Shown here piece after piece: positions 45,566 to 53,745 of a DNA stretch of 64,000 nt. Source of the stretch: Muribaculaceae bacterium Isolate-104 (HZI) (GTDB lineage Bacteria > Bacteroidota > Bacteroidia > Bacteroidales > Muribaculaceae); the NCBI GenBank assembly GCA_003762715.1, contig RIBJ01000031.1, positions 62,001 to 126,000 on the forward strand, given 5' to 3'. The translations under genes were made by a program, and so were the position numbers. The stretch's first letter is position 1. Each line of letters starts with the position of its first letter. The notes under the pieces were generated by a model. It did not search any database, had not been told where the DNA came from, and saw nothing but the letters and a program-made list of their open reading frames with translations.

Positions 45566-46831
45566 ATGGAATTAAAGAGAGTAGTAGTGACCGGACTTGG
45601 CGCCTTGACTCCCCTTGGCAACGACGTGCCCTCTACATGGAGCGCGGCGATTGAAGGCAAAAGCGGCGCCGGACCTATCACACATTTTGACGCTTCCAAG
45701 TTCAAGACTCAGTTTGCGTGCGAAGTCAAAGGCTTCAACGCCGCCGAACACATCGACCGCAAAAAACTGCGTCAGCTTGACCTTTACGCCCAGTACGCAC
45801 TCGTTGCAGCCCGTCAGGCAGTCGAGGACAGCAAAATTCAGGAAGCACCCAATCTCGACCGCAACAGAGTGGGCGTGATTGTTGCAGCCGGTATCGGCGG
45901 ACTTCACACTTTCGAGGAGGAAGCCGGCTATTATGCCCTCAATGAGGCAAGCGGTCCCAAATACAACCCCTTCTTCATTCCGAAGATGATTGCTGACATC
46001 GCAAGCGGACACATCTCCATGGAGTACGAATTCCATGGTCCCAACTACGGCGTGGTTTCCGCATGCGCGTCCTCTAACAACGCAATCATCGACGCTTTCA
46101 ACCTGATTCGCCTCGGCAAGGCTGACGCTTTCATCACCGGTGGTGCTGAAGCGGCAATTTTCCCTGCCGGAGTCGGCGGATTCAACTCCATGCACGCACT
46201 TTCAACCCGCAATGACAGCCCCGAAACCGCTTCGCGCCCCTTTAGCAAAAGCCGCGACGGATTTGTAATGGGCGAAGGCAGCGCAATCCTCATCCTCGAG
46301 GAGCTTGAGCACGCTAAAGCCCGCGGAGCAAAAATCTATGCGGAAGTTGTCGGCGGTGGCATGAGCGCTGACGCTTACCACCTCACCGCCACTCACCCCG
46401 AAGGTCTTGGTGCAAAATTGTCTATGAAAGCAGCTCTTGACGATGCCGGCATGTCTCCCGAAGACATTGACTACATCAACGTCCACGGCACATCCACTCC
46501 CGTCGGCGATGTCAGCGAAATCAAAGCAATCACCGAACTCTTCGGCGATGCCGCTTACAAGCTCAACATCAGCTCGACAAAATCCATGACCGGTCACCTT
46601 CTCGGCGCTACCGGCGCCCTGGAAGCCCTGTTCAGCATCAAAGCTGTTGAAGAAGGCATCATCCCGCCCACCATCAACCACGAGGAAGGCGACGATGACG
46701 AAAATATTGACTATTCGCTAAACTTCACATTCAACAAAGCCCAGAAGCGCAACGTGCGCGCCGCGCTCAGCAACGCTTTCGGCTTCGGCGGTCACAACGC
46801 CACTGTGATTGTAAAGCGCTACGAAGAATAA
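45566..46831 (+). CDS. fabF: Beta-ketoacyl-ACP synthase II
   Basis: 421 residues. The Cys-His-His triad is in VVSACASSNNAI, NVHGTSTPVGD and MTGHLLGATG; VVTGLGALTPLGNDV is the standard start. It extends fatty acids by condensation with malonyl-ACP. In many Bacteroidales rnc (RNase III) follows; here a strong terminator ends the unit and no rnc is present. Confidence 0.97.
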   Translation: MELKRVVVTGLGALTPLGNDVPSTWSAAIEGKSGAGPITHFDASKFKTQFACEVKGFNAAEHIDRKKLRQLDLYAQYALVAARQAVEDSKIQEAPNLDRNRVGVIVAAGIGGLHTFEEEAGYYALNEASGPKYNPFFIPKMIADIASGHISMEYEFHGPNYGVVSACASSNNAIIDAFNLIRLGKADAFITGGAEAAIFPAGVGGFNSMHALSTRNDSPETASRPFSKSRDGFVMGEGSAILILEELEHAKARGAKIYAEVVGGGMSADAYHLTATHPEGLGAKLSMKAALDDAGMSPEDIDYINVHGTSTPVGDVSEIKAITELFGDAAYKLNISSTKSMTGHLLGATGALEALFSIKAVEEGIIPPTINHEEGDDDENIDYSLNFTFNKAQKRNVRAALSNAFGFGGHNATVIVKRYEE

Positions 46832-46869
46832 TCAACGCTTGCAAAAGCGCTTATTCCCTGACCTCACAC

Positions 46870-46908
46870 GAGACTGAAACCCGCATACGGTTTCAGTCTC
46901 TTTTTTTT
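46870..46908 (+). terminator. Rho-independent terminator after fabF
   Basis: Perfect 12-base-pair stem GAGACTGAAACC / GGTTTCAGTCTC with a 7-base loop, then eight T. Confidence 0.95.
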
Positions 46909-46998
46909 ACCCCTAAAACAGCCAAAACAGCGCGCCCCGCGCCCCATACTATTAATGTTTTTTAAGCCACCCGCCACCACACATCTATAATTATTGAT

Positions 46999-47006
46999 TA
47001 ATTTTG
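46999..47006 (+). promoter_or_regulatory. Candidate -7 promoter element for the glycan locus
   Basis: TAATTTTG followed by C, about 54 bases before the first glycosyltransferase ATG (47060). The -33 region has no TTG, so support is partial. It directly follows the fabF terminator, where a new promoter is expected. Confidence 0.45.
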
Positions 47007-47059
47007 CAAATACCGCACTCCAATCAGACATCACCGACAGCGAAACACCTCAAAAAATC

Positions 47060-47890
47060 ATGAATATCAAAGCGATTACAATGGTCCGTAACGACCGCTT
47101 TTTAGGGAAGTGGGTTGACTACTACGGCTCTCAGCTCGGAAAAGAAAATCTGTATGTCTATTTCGACGGCGAGGACCAGCAGATTCCCGACTTCTGCAAC
47201 GGCGTAAACTGCACGCTTGTTCCAAAGATGCAAGGCAATGTGGTGTCAACCGAACGCCAGCGCTCAAGATTCATCTCTGAAAAAGCCGCCGCTCTGTTTG
47301 CTCAAGGCGCCGCAATGGTAATCGCTACCGATGCCGACGAATTTCTGATTGTAGACCCGGCGCTCAATATGAGCCTTTGCGGTTTTCTCAAGTCGCTGCC
47401 GCCTCACAGCTGCCACTCCGGGCTGGGCGTGGATGTGCTGCAGCACCTGCCAACCGAAAAAAAAATCGACTTCTCCCGCCCCTTCCTGCAACAGAGGTTC
47501 AGAGGGTGGCTATACTCAAGATACACCAAACCCTCTGTAATAACACGCCCCCTGACATGGGGTGGCGGATGCCACAGGGTCAAAGGGCAAAACTTCCACA
47601 TTGCCAACGGATTATTTCTGTTTCACTTCGGTGGTGTCGACCTTGAGTACCTGAGAGAAATTTCCGCCGACCCTGCGCGCGTTGCCAACGGGTGGACACG
47701 CCACCAGCTCAAACGCCAGCGGGCTATTGCTGCCGTCAGCAATGTCAAGGCTCGCCCATGGGACAAAATCGTAGGCAAGGTCAGAGCCATGCAAAGAATA
47801 TGCCGCCCGATATTCGCAGTCAACAAACCCACTACTTTTGGAATCAAATTCGTGGCAGAAATACCTGAACGATTCCACGATACAATATGA
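47060..47890 (+). CDS. Family 2-like glycosyltransferase (PF13704 type)
   Basis: 276 residues from the ATG at 47060; a TTG start at 46994 lies in the promoter region and is rejected. It begins MNIKAITMVRNDRFLGKWVDYYGSQLG, typical of the Glyco_tranf_2_4 group, and has the metal/nucleotide-sugar motif ATDADEFL. Cytoplasmic, no membrane helix. The donor and acceptor are unknown. Its stop overlaps the ATG of the cytidylyltransferase gene (ATGA), so the two are translationally coupled. Confidence 0.8.
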   Translation: MNIKAITMVRNDRFLGKWVDYYGSQLGKENLYVYFDGEDQQIPDFCNGVNCTLVPKMQGNVVSTERQRSRFISEKAAALFAQGAAMVIATDADEFLIVDPALNMSLCGFLKSLPPHSCHSGLGVDVLQHLPTEKKIDFSRPFLQQRFRGWLYSRYTKPSVITRPLTWGGGCHRVKGQNFHIANGLFLFHFGGVDLEYLREISADPARVANGWTRHQLKRQRAIAAVSNVKARPWDKIVGKVRAMQRICRPIFAVNKPTTFGIKFVAEIPERFHDTI

Positions 47891-48642
47891 TTCGTAGCCA
47901 TTTTATGGAAGAGAATAAATATACCAAAAACATTGCAGTCATATTTGCCGGCGGCACCGGACGCCGCATGTGTGTCGCATCCAAACCCAAGCAGTTTCTC
48001 GAACTCAGCGGAAAACCGGTCATAATATACACCCTCGAACTGTTTGACAACCACCCGCTAATTGACGGCATCGTAGTGGCGTGCCTCGAAGACTGGATTC
48101 CATACCTGGAAAAACAGATGAGAAAGTTTGAGATAAACAAAGTGGCGCGCGTGGTAGCGGGAGGCGACACAAGCCAAGAAAGCATATACAACGCTCTTTC
48201 AGCCGCAGTAGAAGTGTATGGACTCGACTGCAACGTACTGATTCACGACGGTGTAAGGCCGCTGATAACGGCTCAGACAATATCCGACAACATAGAAACC
48301 GTCAAAGCCAAAGGCAACTGCATCACATGCGTGCCGGCTACCGAAACCGTGGTTGTAAACCGCGCCGACTCACGCCCTTATATTCCATCACGTCCCGACA
48401 CCATCATGGCGCGGGCTCCGCAGTCTTTCAGGCTCGTTGAAATTCTCAGCTTGCATGAACGTGCACGCGCAGAGGGGCGACATGACTTTATCGACTGCTG
48501 CTCCATGATGTCACATTACGGTCATGAAATCCACACCATAATGGGGCCCATGGAAAACATCAAAATCACCACACCCACCGACTTCTTTATATTCAGAGCC
48601 ATGGTGGAAGTGCACGAAAACCAGCAGATATTCGGTTTTTGA
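47887..48642 (+). CDS. TarI/IspD-like cytidylyltransferase (CDP-polyol synthesis)
   Basis: 251 residues; a second ATG at 47905 is possible. Nucleotidyltransferase motifs: VIFAGGTGRRM (18-28), SKPKQFLELSGKPVIIYTLE (32-51), AGGDTSQESIYNAL, IHDGVRPLI and a late MENIKITTPTDF. It belongs to the IspD/TarI family. The local sequence (EDWIPYLEKQMRKFEINKV) and the glycan neighbours point to the TarI/Bcs1 side (CDP-ribitol or related) and not to the MEP-pathway IspD. A role as the cell's only IspD cannot be excluded without the whole genome. Confidence 0.75.
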   Translation: MIRSHFMEENKYTKNIAVIFAGGTGRRMCVASKPKQFLELSGKPVIIYTLELFDNHPLIDGIVVACLEDWIPYLEKQMRKFEINKVARVVAGGDTSQESIYNALSAAVEVYGLDCNVLIHDGVRPLITAQTISDNIETVKAKGNCITCVPATETVVVNRADSRPYIPSRPDTIMARAPQSFRLVEILSLHERARAEGRHDFIDCCSMMSHYGHEIHTIMGPMENIKITTPTDFFIFRAMVEVHENQQIFGF

Positions 48643-48663
48643 CAAATAATTTGCATCTGTAGC

Positions 48664-49713
48664 ATGGTGAGCAACAAGATAGTGCGCGAAGACATCGAGT
48701 CATTTTCATTGCCGCGCGAACTGGCAGAACAGCTGCGCGACAAAACAATTATTGTAACCGGAGCCACCGGACTCGTCGGGTCGACATTTGTAAGGTGCAT
48801 CGACGCTCTGAAAATCGGCGTGAAATTCATATTACCGGTAAGAAACGCCGACAAAGCCAAGGCCATGTTTTCCGACAGCAGCACCGACATCACAACCGTA
48901 GAGCAAGATTTGTGCGATTTTTTCCGCACCGCCACATTGAATTGCGACTATATCATTCACTGCGCGAGCCCCACCGACGGCAGATACATGTGCGAACACC
49001 CCGCCGACACCTTCTTGCTGCCGATAGACTCCACACACGCCATTCTTGAATATGCACGCCTTCACAGCAACGACAACAAAGTCGGTGTAGTGTTTTTGTC
49101 CTCAATAGAATATTACGGGCAGATGTCATCGTGCGAACCGGTGACAGAATCCACGCAGGGACACATTGACCGGCAGTCGCCGCGCAGCAGCTACGCGTTG
49201 GGAAAACAAGCGGCGGAATACCTCTGCTACTGCTACGCGAAGCAATACGGAGTGGCTGCCAAAAGCGCAAGACTCACCCAGACATTCGGCGCGGGAATAC
49301 CCCGGAATGACAACAGAGTCTTCGCCCAGTTTGCAAGAAGTGTGATAGAGGGTAAAGACATTGTGCTGCACACCCATGGCAAATCCTCCAAACCATATTG
49401 CTACAGCACCGACTGCGTATCGGCGCTGGTGTACATTCTGCTGAAAGGCGAAAACGGTGAAGCGTACAACATCGCCACCCCCGGCACATTTGTGTCGGTT
49501 CTACAGCTGGCACACCTGTTCAGAGAATGCAGCGGAAACAGCATTGACATCAGAGTGGAACCCTTGGAACACTCGGGCTACGCGCCCGACACACTTGTCA
49601 ATCTCAATTCCGACAAGCTGCAGGCTCTCGGATGGAGCCCCCGCTACTCACTTCCGGAGATGATTGACCGGCTCGTAGCATATCTCCGCAGCGAAAACTC
49701 AAAAAAAAGCTAA
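48664..49713 (+). CDS. Extended SDR (NAD-dependent epimerase/dehydratase) of the glycan locus
   Basis: 349 residues. GATGLVG (33-39) is the NAD loop and SSYALGK (Tyr177, Lys181) the active site, with SSIEYYG before it. It has an N-terminal extension of about 25 residues. It lies 21 bases after the cytidylyltransferase gene and 51 before licD. By position it should prepare or modify the sugar or polyol that is activated with CTP. In TarIJ systems the reductase is a medium-chain dehydrogenase, so the substrate may differ. Confidence 0.8.
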   Translation: MVSNKIVREDIESFSLPRELAEQLRDKTIIVTGATGLVGSTFVRCIDALKIGVKFILPVRNADKAKAMFSDSSTDITTVEQDLCDFFRTATLNCDYIIHCASPTDGRYMCEHPADTFLLPIDSTHAILEYARLHSNDNKVGVVFLSSIEYYGQMSSCEPVTESTQGHIDRQSPRSSYALGKQAAEYLCYCYAKQYGVAAKSARLTQTFGAGIPRNDNRVFAQFARSVIEGKDIVLHTHGKSSKPYCYSTDCVSALVYILLKGENGEAYNIATPGTFVSVLQLAHLFRECSGNSIDIRVEPLEHSGYAPDTLVNLNSDKLQALGWSPRYSLPEMIDRLVAYLRSENSKKS

Positions 49714-49764
49714 TTTTGCAGTCCGGTTATACCGGACTAATCACCCTTTTAACAATGACTGACA

Positions 49765-50523
49765 ATGGATAACAAGACAGAACTTACCATAAAGGAAAAA
49801 CAGGAAATCATACTCGGCATAATGAAGGATATTGACAGATTTTGCCGCGATAATGACATTCCCTACAGCCTGTCGAGCGGCACACTCCTCGGCGCTGTGC
49901 GCCACGGAGGCTTCATTCCGTGGGACGATGATGCCGACATGTTCATGCTGCGCGAGGATTTCGACCGTTTTGTAAAAATCTACAAAAGCGATAAATACCA
50001 CCTGCTGTTCAACACCCGCTCTGACGATGAGTTTTTTGCATCGGGCTACGCCAAAGTCAACGACCCAGATACTTATATAGGAGAATCGCTAACCATGACC
50101 CACTATGGAGTGTATGTAGATATTTTCCCGCTGGATTATGTGCCTGACAACGAAAAAGAACGCCGGAAATACATGCACAAGGTAATGAGCATACACAACC
50201 GTATATACCACCGGCAAAGAAAAGACCTGATTTCAATCATCAAGTCATGGCGCCACTCCCTCGACTGGTGGATGAACAGAATGAACGAAACCGTACACAA
50301 CCCCGCCTATAAGGGAAATCGGCTTGTGGCACACATTGTTGGTTCTCTGAACTACCGCACCGTCATTGACAAAAACCGGTTCGACTCCCTTGCCGACATT
50401 ACATTCGAGGGACACAGATTTCTGGCTTTCAAAGACACCCACAGCTACCTCGAAATGGTCTACGGACCCGACTACATGAAGCCGAAAAAATGGTCACACA
50501 ACACTAAAGTCTACAGAAAATGA
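49765..50523 (+). CDS. LicD family phosphotransferase
   Basis: 252 residues. LicD/fukutin signature: SLSSGTLLGAVRHGGFIPWDDDADMFM (37-61), with the metal-binding DDDAD. LicD proteins transfer phosphocholine, phospho-ribitol or similar groups from CDP-linked donors to glycans. Paired with the TarI-like gene, this one probably uses the CDP-compound made by the two preceding enzymes. Its stop overlaps the start of the next glycosyltransferase gene (ATGA). Confidence 0.88.
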   Translation: MDNKTELTIKEKQEIILGIMKDIDRFCRDNDIPYSLSSGTLLGAVRHGGFIPWDDDADMFMLREDFDRFVKIYKSDKYHLLFNTRSDDEFFASGYAKVNDPDTYIGESLTMTHYGVYVDIFPLDYVPDNEKERRKYMHKVMSIHNRIYHRQRKDLISIIKSWRHSLDWWMNRMNETVHNPAYKGNRLVAHIVGSLNYRTVIDKNRFDSLADITFEGHRFLAFKDTHSYLEMVYGPDYMKPKKWSHNTKVYRK

Positions 50524-51437
50524 GCCGGATAGGAAGAATAGCAGGCAGAGTGATGCAACAGCTTCACCTCATTGGCAAAGGACACATCATGAACCCGTTC
50601 TGGGACGGGCGCGTGGCTCGGCGCAAACGCCGGTATAAGGCCACCTATGATGCCGCGATGGGCTACCTCAGACGCTATGCGCCCGCTGTGGAGCGCATAG
50701 TTCCCGAATCAACCGACAGCCGGAAAGAGCCGGAAAGAGCATTCACAATATGGCTGCAGGGCGAAAATAAGGCTCCCGAACTTGTAAAAGCCTGCTTCCG
50801 AAGCATGCGCCGAAACCTCACCCAAGAGCTTGTGGTGCTTGACGAAACCACCCTTTATGACTGGATAACCCTGCCGGAACACATTGTGGCGAAATGGAAA
50901 GAAGGTAAAATACCTCACGCTCATTTCAGCGACATCTGCCGAATTGAACTCCTTTATAAGCATGGCGGTCTGTGGTTTGACGCCACCGACTATGTCACCG
51001 CACCGGTGCCGCAATACATCATGGACCAGGACCTCTTTCTGTTTATGGCAGGCAACAAAATCCGTGGTTCGTACTCGTTCATACAGAACTGTTTCATGAG
51101 AGCCCGTAAAGGTAATCCCGTGTTCGGCGTGTGGCGCGAGGCAATCAATATCTATTGGAAGGAAGAAAACAGCAAAATCAACTATTTCGTACACCACCTG
51201 CTGTTGAAACTCTCTGTAGACGTAAACGCCACAGCCAGACTCAACTTCGACAAAATGCCCCGCGTTGAGCAAGACCCCACACACGCCCTGTGGGGAGAAC
51301 ACTGCAATGACGATTACAACGAAACAACATTTGCCGAACTGACTTCCGGTGCCTTCTTCCAGAAAACCAACTATAAGGACTCCCGGCTCAGAAACCTCAA
51401 ACCAGGGTCTATAGCCGAGTACATCCTGAAAAGCTGA
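50520..51437 (+). CDS. Capsular polysaccharide synthesis-type glycosyltransferase (PF05704/GT32-like)
   Basis: 305 residues. It begins with a basic stretch, then FTIWLQGENKAPELVKACFRSM (75-96) and the DxD-like catalytic motif GGLWFDATDYV (149-159), with HFSDICRIELLYKHGG before it. This is the Caps_synth / alpha-1,4-GT-like group of sugar transferases. Donor unknown. It overlaps licD by four bases; the next gene follows after 54 bases. Confidence 0.82.
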   Translation: MSRIGRIAGRVMQQLHLIGKGHIMNPFWDGRVARRKRRYKATYDAAMGYLRRYAPAVERIVPESTDSRKEPERAFTIWLQGENKAPELVKACFRSMRRNLTQELVVLDETTLYDWITLPEHIVAKWKEGKIPHAHFSDICRIELLYKHGGLWFDATDYVTAPVPQYIMDQDLFLFMAGNKIRGSYSFIQNCFMRARKGNPVFGVWREAINIYWKEENSKINYFVHHLLLKLSVDVNATARLNFDKMPRVEQDPTHALWGEHCNDDYNETTFAELTSGAFFQKTNYKDSRLRNLKPGSIAEYILKS

Positions 51438-51491
51438 CGCTTGCACCCCTATCTAATCAGAATTTATTAACCCTTTCTCAGACACCGACTT

Positions 51492-52382
51492 ATGGACAGA
51501 CACGCCTACCTGATTCTGGCGCACAAAAATTTCGGTCAGCTCCGCAAGCTCATTGAACTGCTTGACGACCCCCGCAACGATATTTTCGTTCATGTCGATG
51601 CCAAGGCTAAAAATTTCAGGCAGGAGAGTCTGGACGGAACCACCCGCCATTCCCGCCTGATTGTCCTTCCGCAGCGCTTCAAGGTAAACTGGGGAGGTGT
51701 CAGCATAATGCGCAGTGAGCTGGCGCTTCTAAAAAAAGCCACCTCCGAAAGCGAATACGCCTACTATCATCTGCTGTCAGGCATGGATATGCCCATAAAG
51801 ACACAAGATGAAATTCACGCCTTTTTCAACGAACACAAAGGCTATGAGTTCATAAACCTTTGGGAATTCAAGAAATCCACCCGGTCAAGATTCAGATACT
51901 TCACTGTTTTTCCCGAAGGGGAGGGCAAATTCCGCACACGCATCATAAACCACATTTTCAAAGGCTTACAGATGGCTGTGGGATTCAGAATCAACCGCAA
52001 CATAGATTTCCGGTTCGGCTCGCAATGGTTCAGCATCACAGACTCCCTTGCCAGGTATGTAGTGGAGAAAGAAAACTGGCTGGAGAAAGTTTTCCGCCAC
52101 ACAAGCACCTGCGACGAAATATTCCTGCCCACTCTTGTAGCCGGAACTCCGTTCAGCAGCCGGCTGTATGTGCCTGCCGCTGTAAAGAATCAGAAAGAAG
52201 TGAATATGGCAAACATGCGGTTCATCGACTGGACAAGGGGCGAGAGCGTGCGACACCCGTGGGTGTTCAGAGCCGGAGACATGTCCCTGCTCGAAAGCGT
52301 GCCACACCTCTGGGCAAGGAAATTTGACGAGACAGTTGACAACAACATCATCAACATGATATACAACAAGCTAAAGCACTAA
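51492..52382 (+). CDS. GT14-like (Branch) N-acetylglucosaminyl/xylosyl transferase
   Basis: 296 residues. It starts MDRHAYLILAHKNFGQLRKLIELLDDPRNDIFVHVDAKA, then WGGVSIMRSELALLKKA and YYHLLSGMDMPIKTQDEIHAFF, the family pattern of core-2/I-branching beta-1,6-N-acetylglucosaminyltransferases. The bacterial donor specificity is unknown. The stop TAA shares its last base with the ATG of the acyltransferase gene (TAATG), a sign of coupling. Confidence 0.85.
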   Translation: MDRHAYLILAHKNFGQLRKLIELLDDPRNDIFVHVDAKAKNFRQESLDGTTRHSRLIVLPQRFKVNWGGVSIMRSELALLKKATSESEYAYYHLLSGMDMPIKTQDEIHAFFNEHKGYEFINLWEFKKSTRSRFRYFTVFPEGEGKFRTRIINHIFKGLQMAVGFRINRNIDFRFGSQWFSITDSLARYVVEKENWLEKVFRHTSTCDEIFLPTLVAGTPFSSRLYVPAAVKNQKEVNMANMRFIDWTRGESVRHPWVFRAGDMSLLESVPHLWARKFDETVDNNIINMIYNKLKH

Positions 52383-53311
52383 TGACTGAATTTTCTGACA
52401 TGCCGCCTCAAAACAAAAGCAACGACAACCGGAGTCGCAGCACCGTGAAATACAAGTTTTACCGGACACTGCTCAACACATTCGCCCTCCTGCCGTTGTG
52501 GATGCTGTATGGCATCAGCGACATAGTCTGTTTCATTCTGCACAAAGTTATAAAATACAGAGTCAAGGTTGTCAGAAAAAACCTTGCCATGGCGTTTCCT
52601 GAAAAAACTGAAAAAGAACGCATTAAAATAGAACGCCGGTTTTACCGTCATCTCTGCGACATCTTTATCGAAACCGCCAAGCTGGCTCACATCAGCAACA
52701 AAGAGATTGAGAAGCGGGTACAGATTGCAGGCATGGAACATATCGACCATGCTCTTGACAACGGAAAATCCGTCGTGGTGATGCTCGGACATTTCGGCAA
52801 CTGGGAATGGGTCACCTCCATAGCGCTGAAAATACGCCCCGATGCAGTGAGCTGCGAAATCTACCACCCGCTGCGCGACAAAGACTTTGACCGTGTCATG
52901 CTTGAACTGCGCAGCCGGTTCGAGTCGGAAAACATACCCATGGCGCGCACACTGCGACGGCTGCTGGAAATAACCCGCGACGGCAAGAAATTTGTATGCG
53001 GGTTCATCTCCGACCAGCGCCCGCTGACCCCCGTCAAGAAATACTGGACCGATTTCATGGGCAAGGACACCGCGTATCTCAATGGTGGAGAAGTCATTGG
53101 CACAAAAATGGGCGCGGAATTCGTTTATCTGGAGATGATGCCTGTAAAGCGTGGACACTATGTCATGACAATCAGCCCGCTGACTCCCCTGCCCGACGGC
53201 GGTGAAAACCCCTACAGCCGCGCATATCTGAGCCGGCTTGAGGACAGTATACGCCGCAACCCCTCGGCGTGGCTCTGGAGCCACAACCGCTGGAAGCACT
53301 CCCGCTGCTGA
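52382..53311 (+). CDS. LpxL/HtrB-type lipid A acyltransferase
   Basis: 309 residues. A membrane-associating helix near residues 32-54 and the catalytic H-x4-E motif in GHFGNWEW (His137, Glu142) identify the lysophospholipid/lipid A late acyltransferase family. It transfers a fatty acyl chain to lipid A. It is the last gene of the glycan locus, which suggests that the locus works on lipopolysaccharide. A run of eight or more C follows its stop; no strong terminator, only a weak AAGCAT/ATGCTT pairing. Confidence 0.88.
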   Translation: MTEFSDMPPQNKSNDNRSRSTVKYKFYRTLLNTFALLPLWMLYGISDIVCFILHKVIKYRVKVVRKNLAMAFPEKTEKERIKIERRFYRHLCDIFIETAKLAHISNKEIEKRVQIAGMEHIDHALDNGKSVVVMLGHFGNWEWVTSIALKIRPDAVSCEIYHPLRDKDFDRVMLELRSRFESENIPMARTLRRLLEITRDGKKFVCGFISDQRPLTPVKKYWTDFMGKDTAYLNGGEVIGTKMGAEFVYLEMMPVKRGHYVMTISPLTPLPDGGENPYSRAYLSRLEDSIRRNPSAWLWSHNRWKHSRC

Positions 53312-53502
53312 CCCCTGCCCCCCCCCTCTTATAGGATGTTTGATCTCAAGCATTCTATATTCTTTTATGCTTACCAAATAAGCTTACCGTCTTTCAACAG
53401 GAGTTTCTACTTGTGCCGTTTTCGGTTTCACTATCGGAAATGGCGATGAGTGCTGACGAAAAAATCCTTACAGGATACTAAACCGTACAGTGTGCCCGAA
53501 CG

Positions 53503-53510
53503 TATATTTG
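53503..53510 (+). promoter_or_regulatory. Candidate -7 promoter element for the ThrE operon
   Basis: TATATTTG followed by CAC, about 35 bases before the first ATG (53545). -33 region lacks TTG. A small inverted repeat ATCCT-TAC-AGGAT at about 53464-53476 lies just upstream and could be an operator for the LysR protein encoded downstream. Confidence 0.45.
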
Positions 53511-53544
53511 CACAGAAATTCAACCTACTCTAAAGCTCTTAAAT

Positions 53545-53745
53545 ATGAATAGTCCAATGCTTATCTGGTATGGTCTCGTCGGTCTTGTTTTGCTGACCTG
53601 CTTTGTCCAGTTTGTACATTATCTGCACTCCTCCAGTCCTGCTCATAAACATCACGGCAGCCTTATCGGGCATTATAGAGAGAGGGATATCCTGTTTATT
53701 CCCGGTGACAGATTACATGAGGAGGATGATGACGACGATGACTGA
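53545..53745 (+). CDS. Small membrane protein with poly-Asp tail
   Basis: 66 residues. One N-terminal transmembrane helix (MLIWYGLVGLVLLTCFVQFVHYL, 5-27 by position), a His-containing middle (SSPAHKHHGS), and an acidic end (EEDDDDDD). It sits right after a promoter-like box, and its stop codon overlaps the ATG of the ThrE N-terminal gene. It resembles no family that I recognise. The acidic end partly reflects the ribosome-binding-site sequence GAGGAGG and repeated GATGAC. It may be a real small subunit or a leader peptide that couples translation. Confidence 0.5.
   Translation: MNSPMLIWYGLVGLVLLTCFVQFVHYLHSSSPAHKHHGSLIGHYRERDILFIPGDRLHEEDDDDDD

Noticed and set aside
53312-53544. Possible terminator or small RNA after the LpxL gene
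   Set aside because: Only short weak pairings (AAGCAT/ATGCTT, ATCCT/AGGAT) and a C-run are visible, with no T-tract in the right place.
53603-53737. Longer ThrE start at 53603
   Set aside because: GAGGAGG is placed just before 53738, and the extra residues overlap the small acidic protein in another frame and are not part of PF06738.
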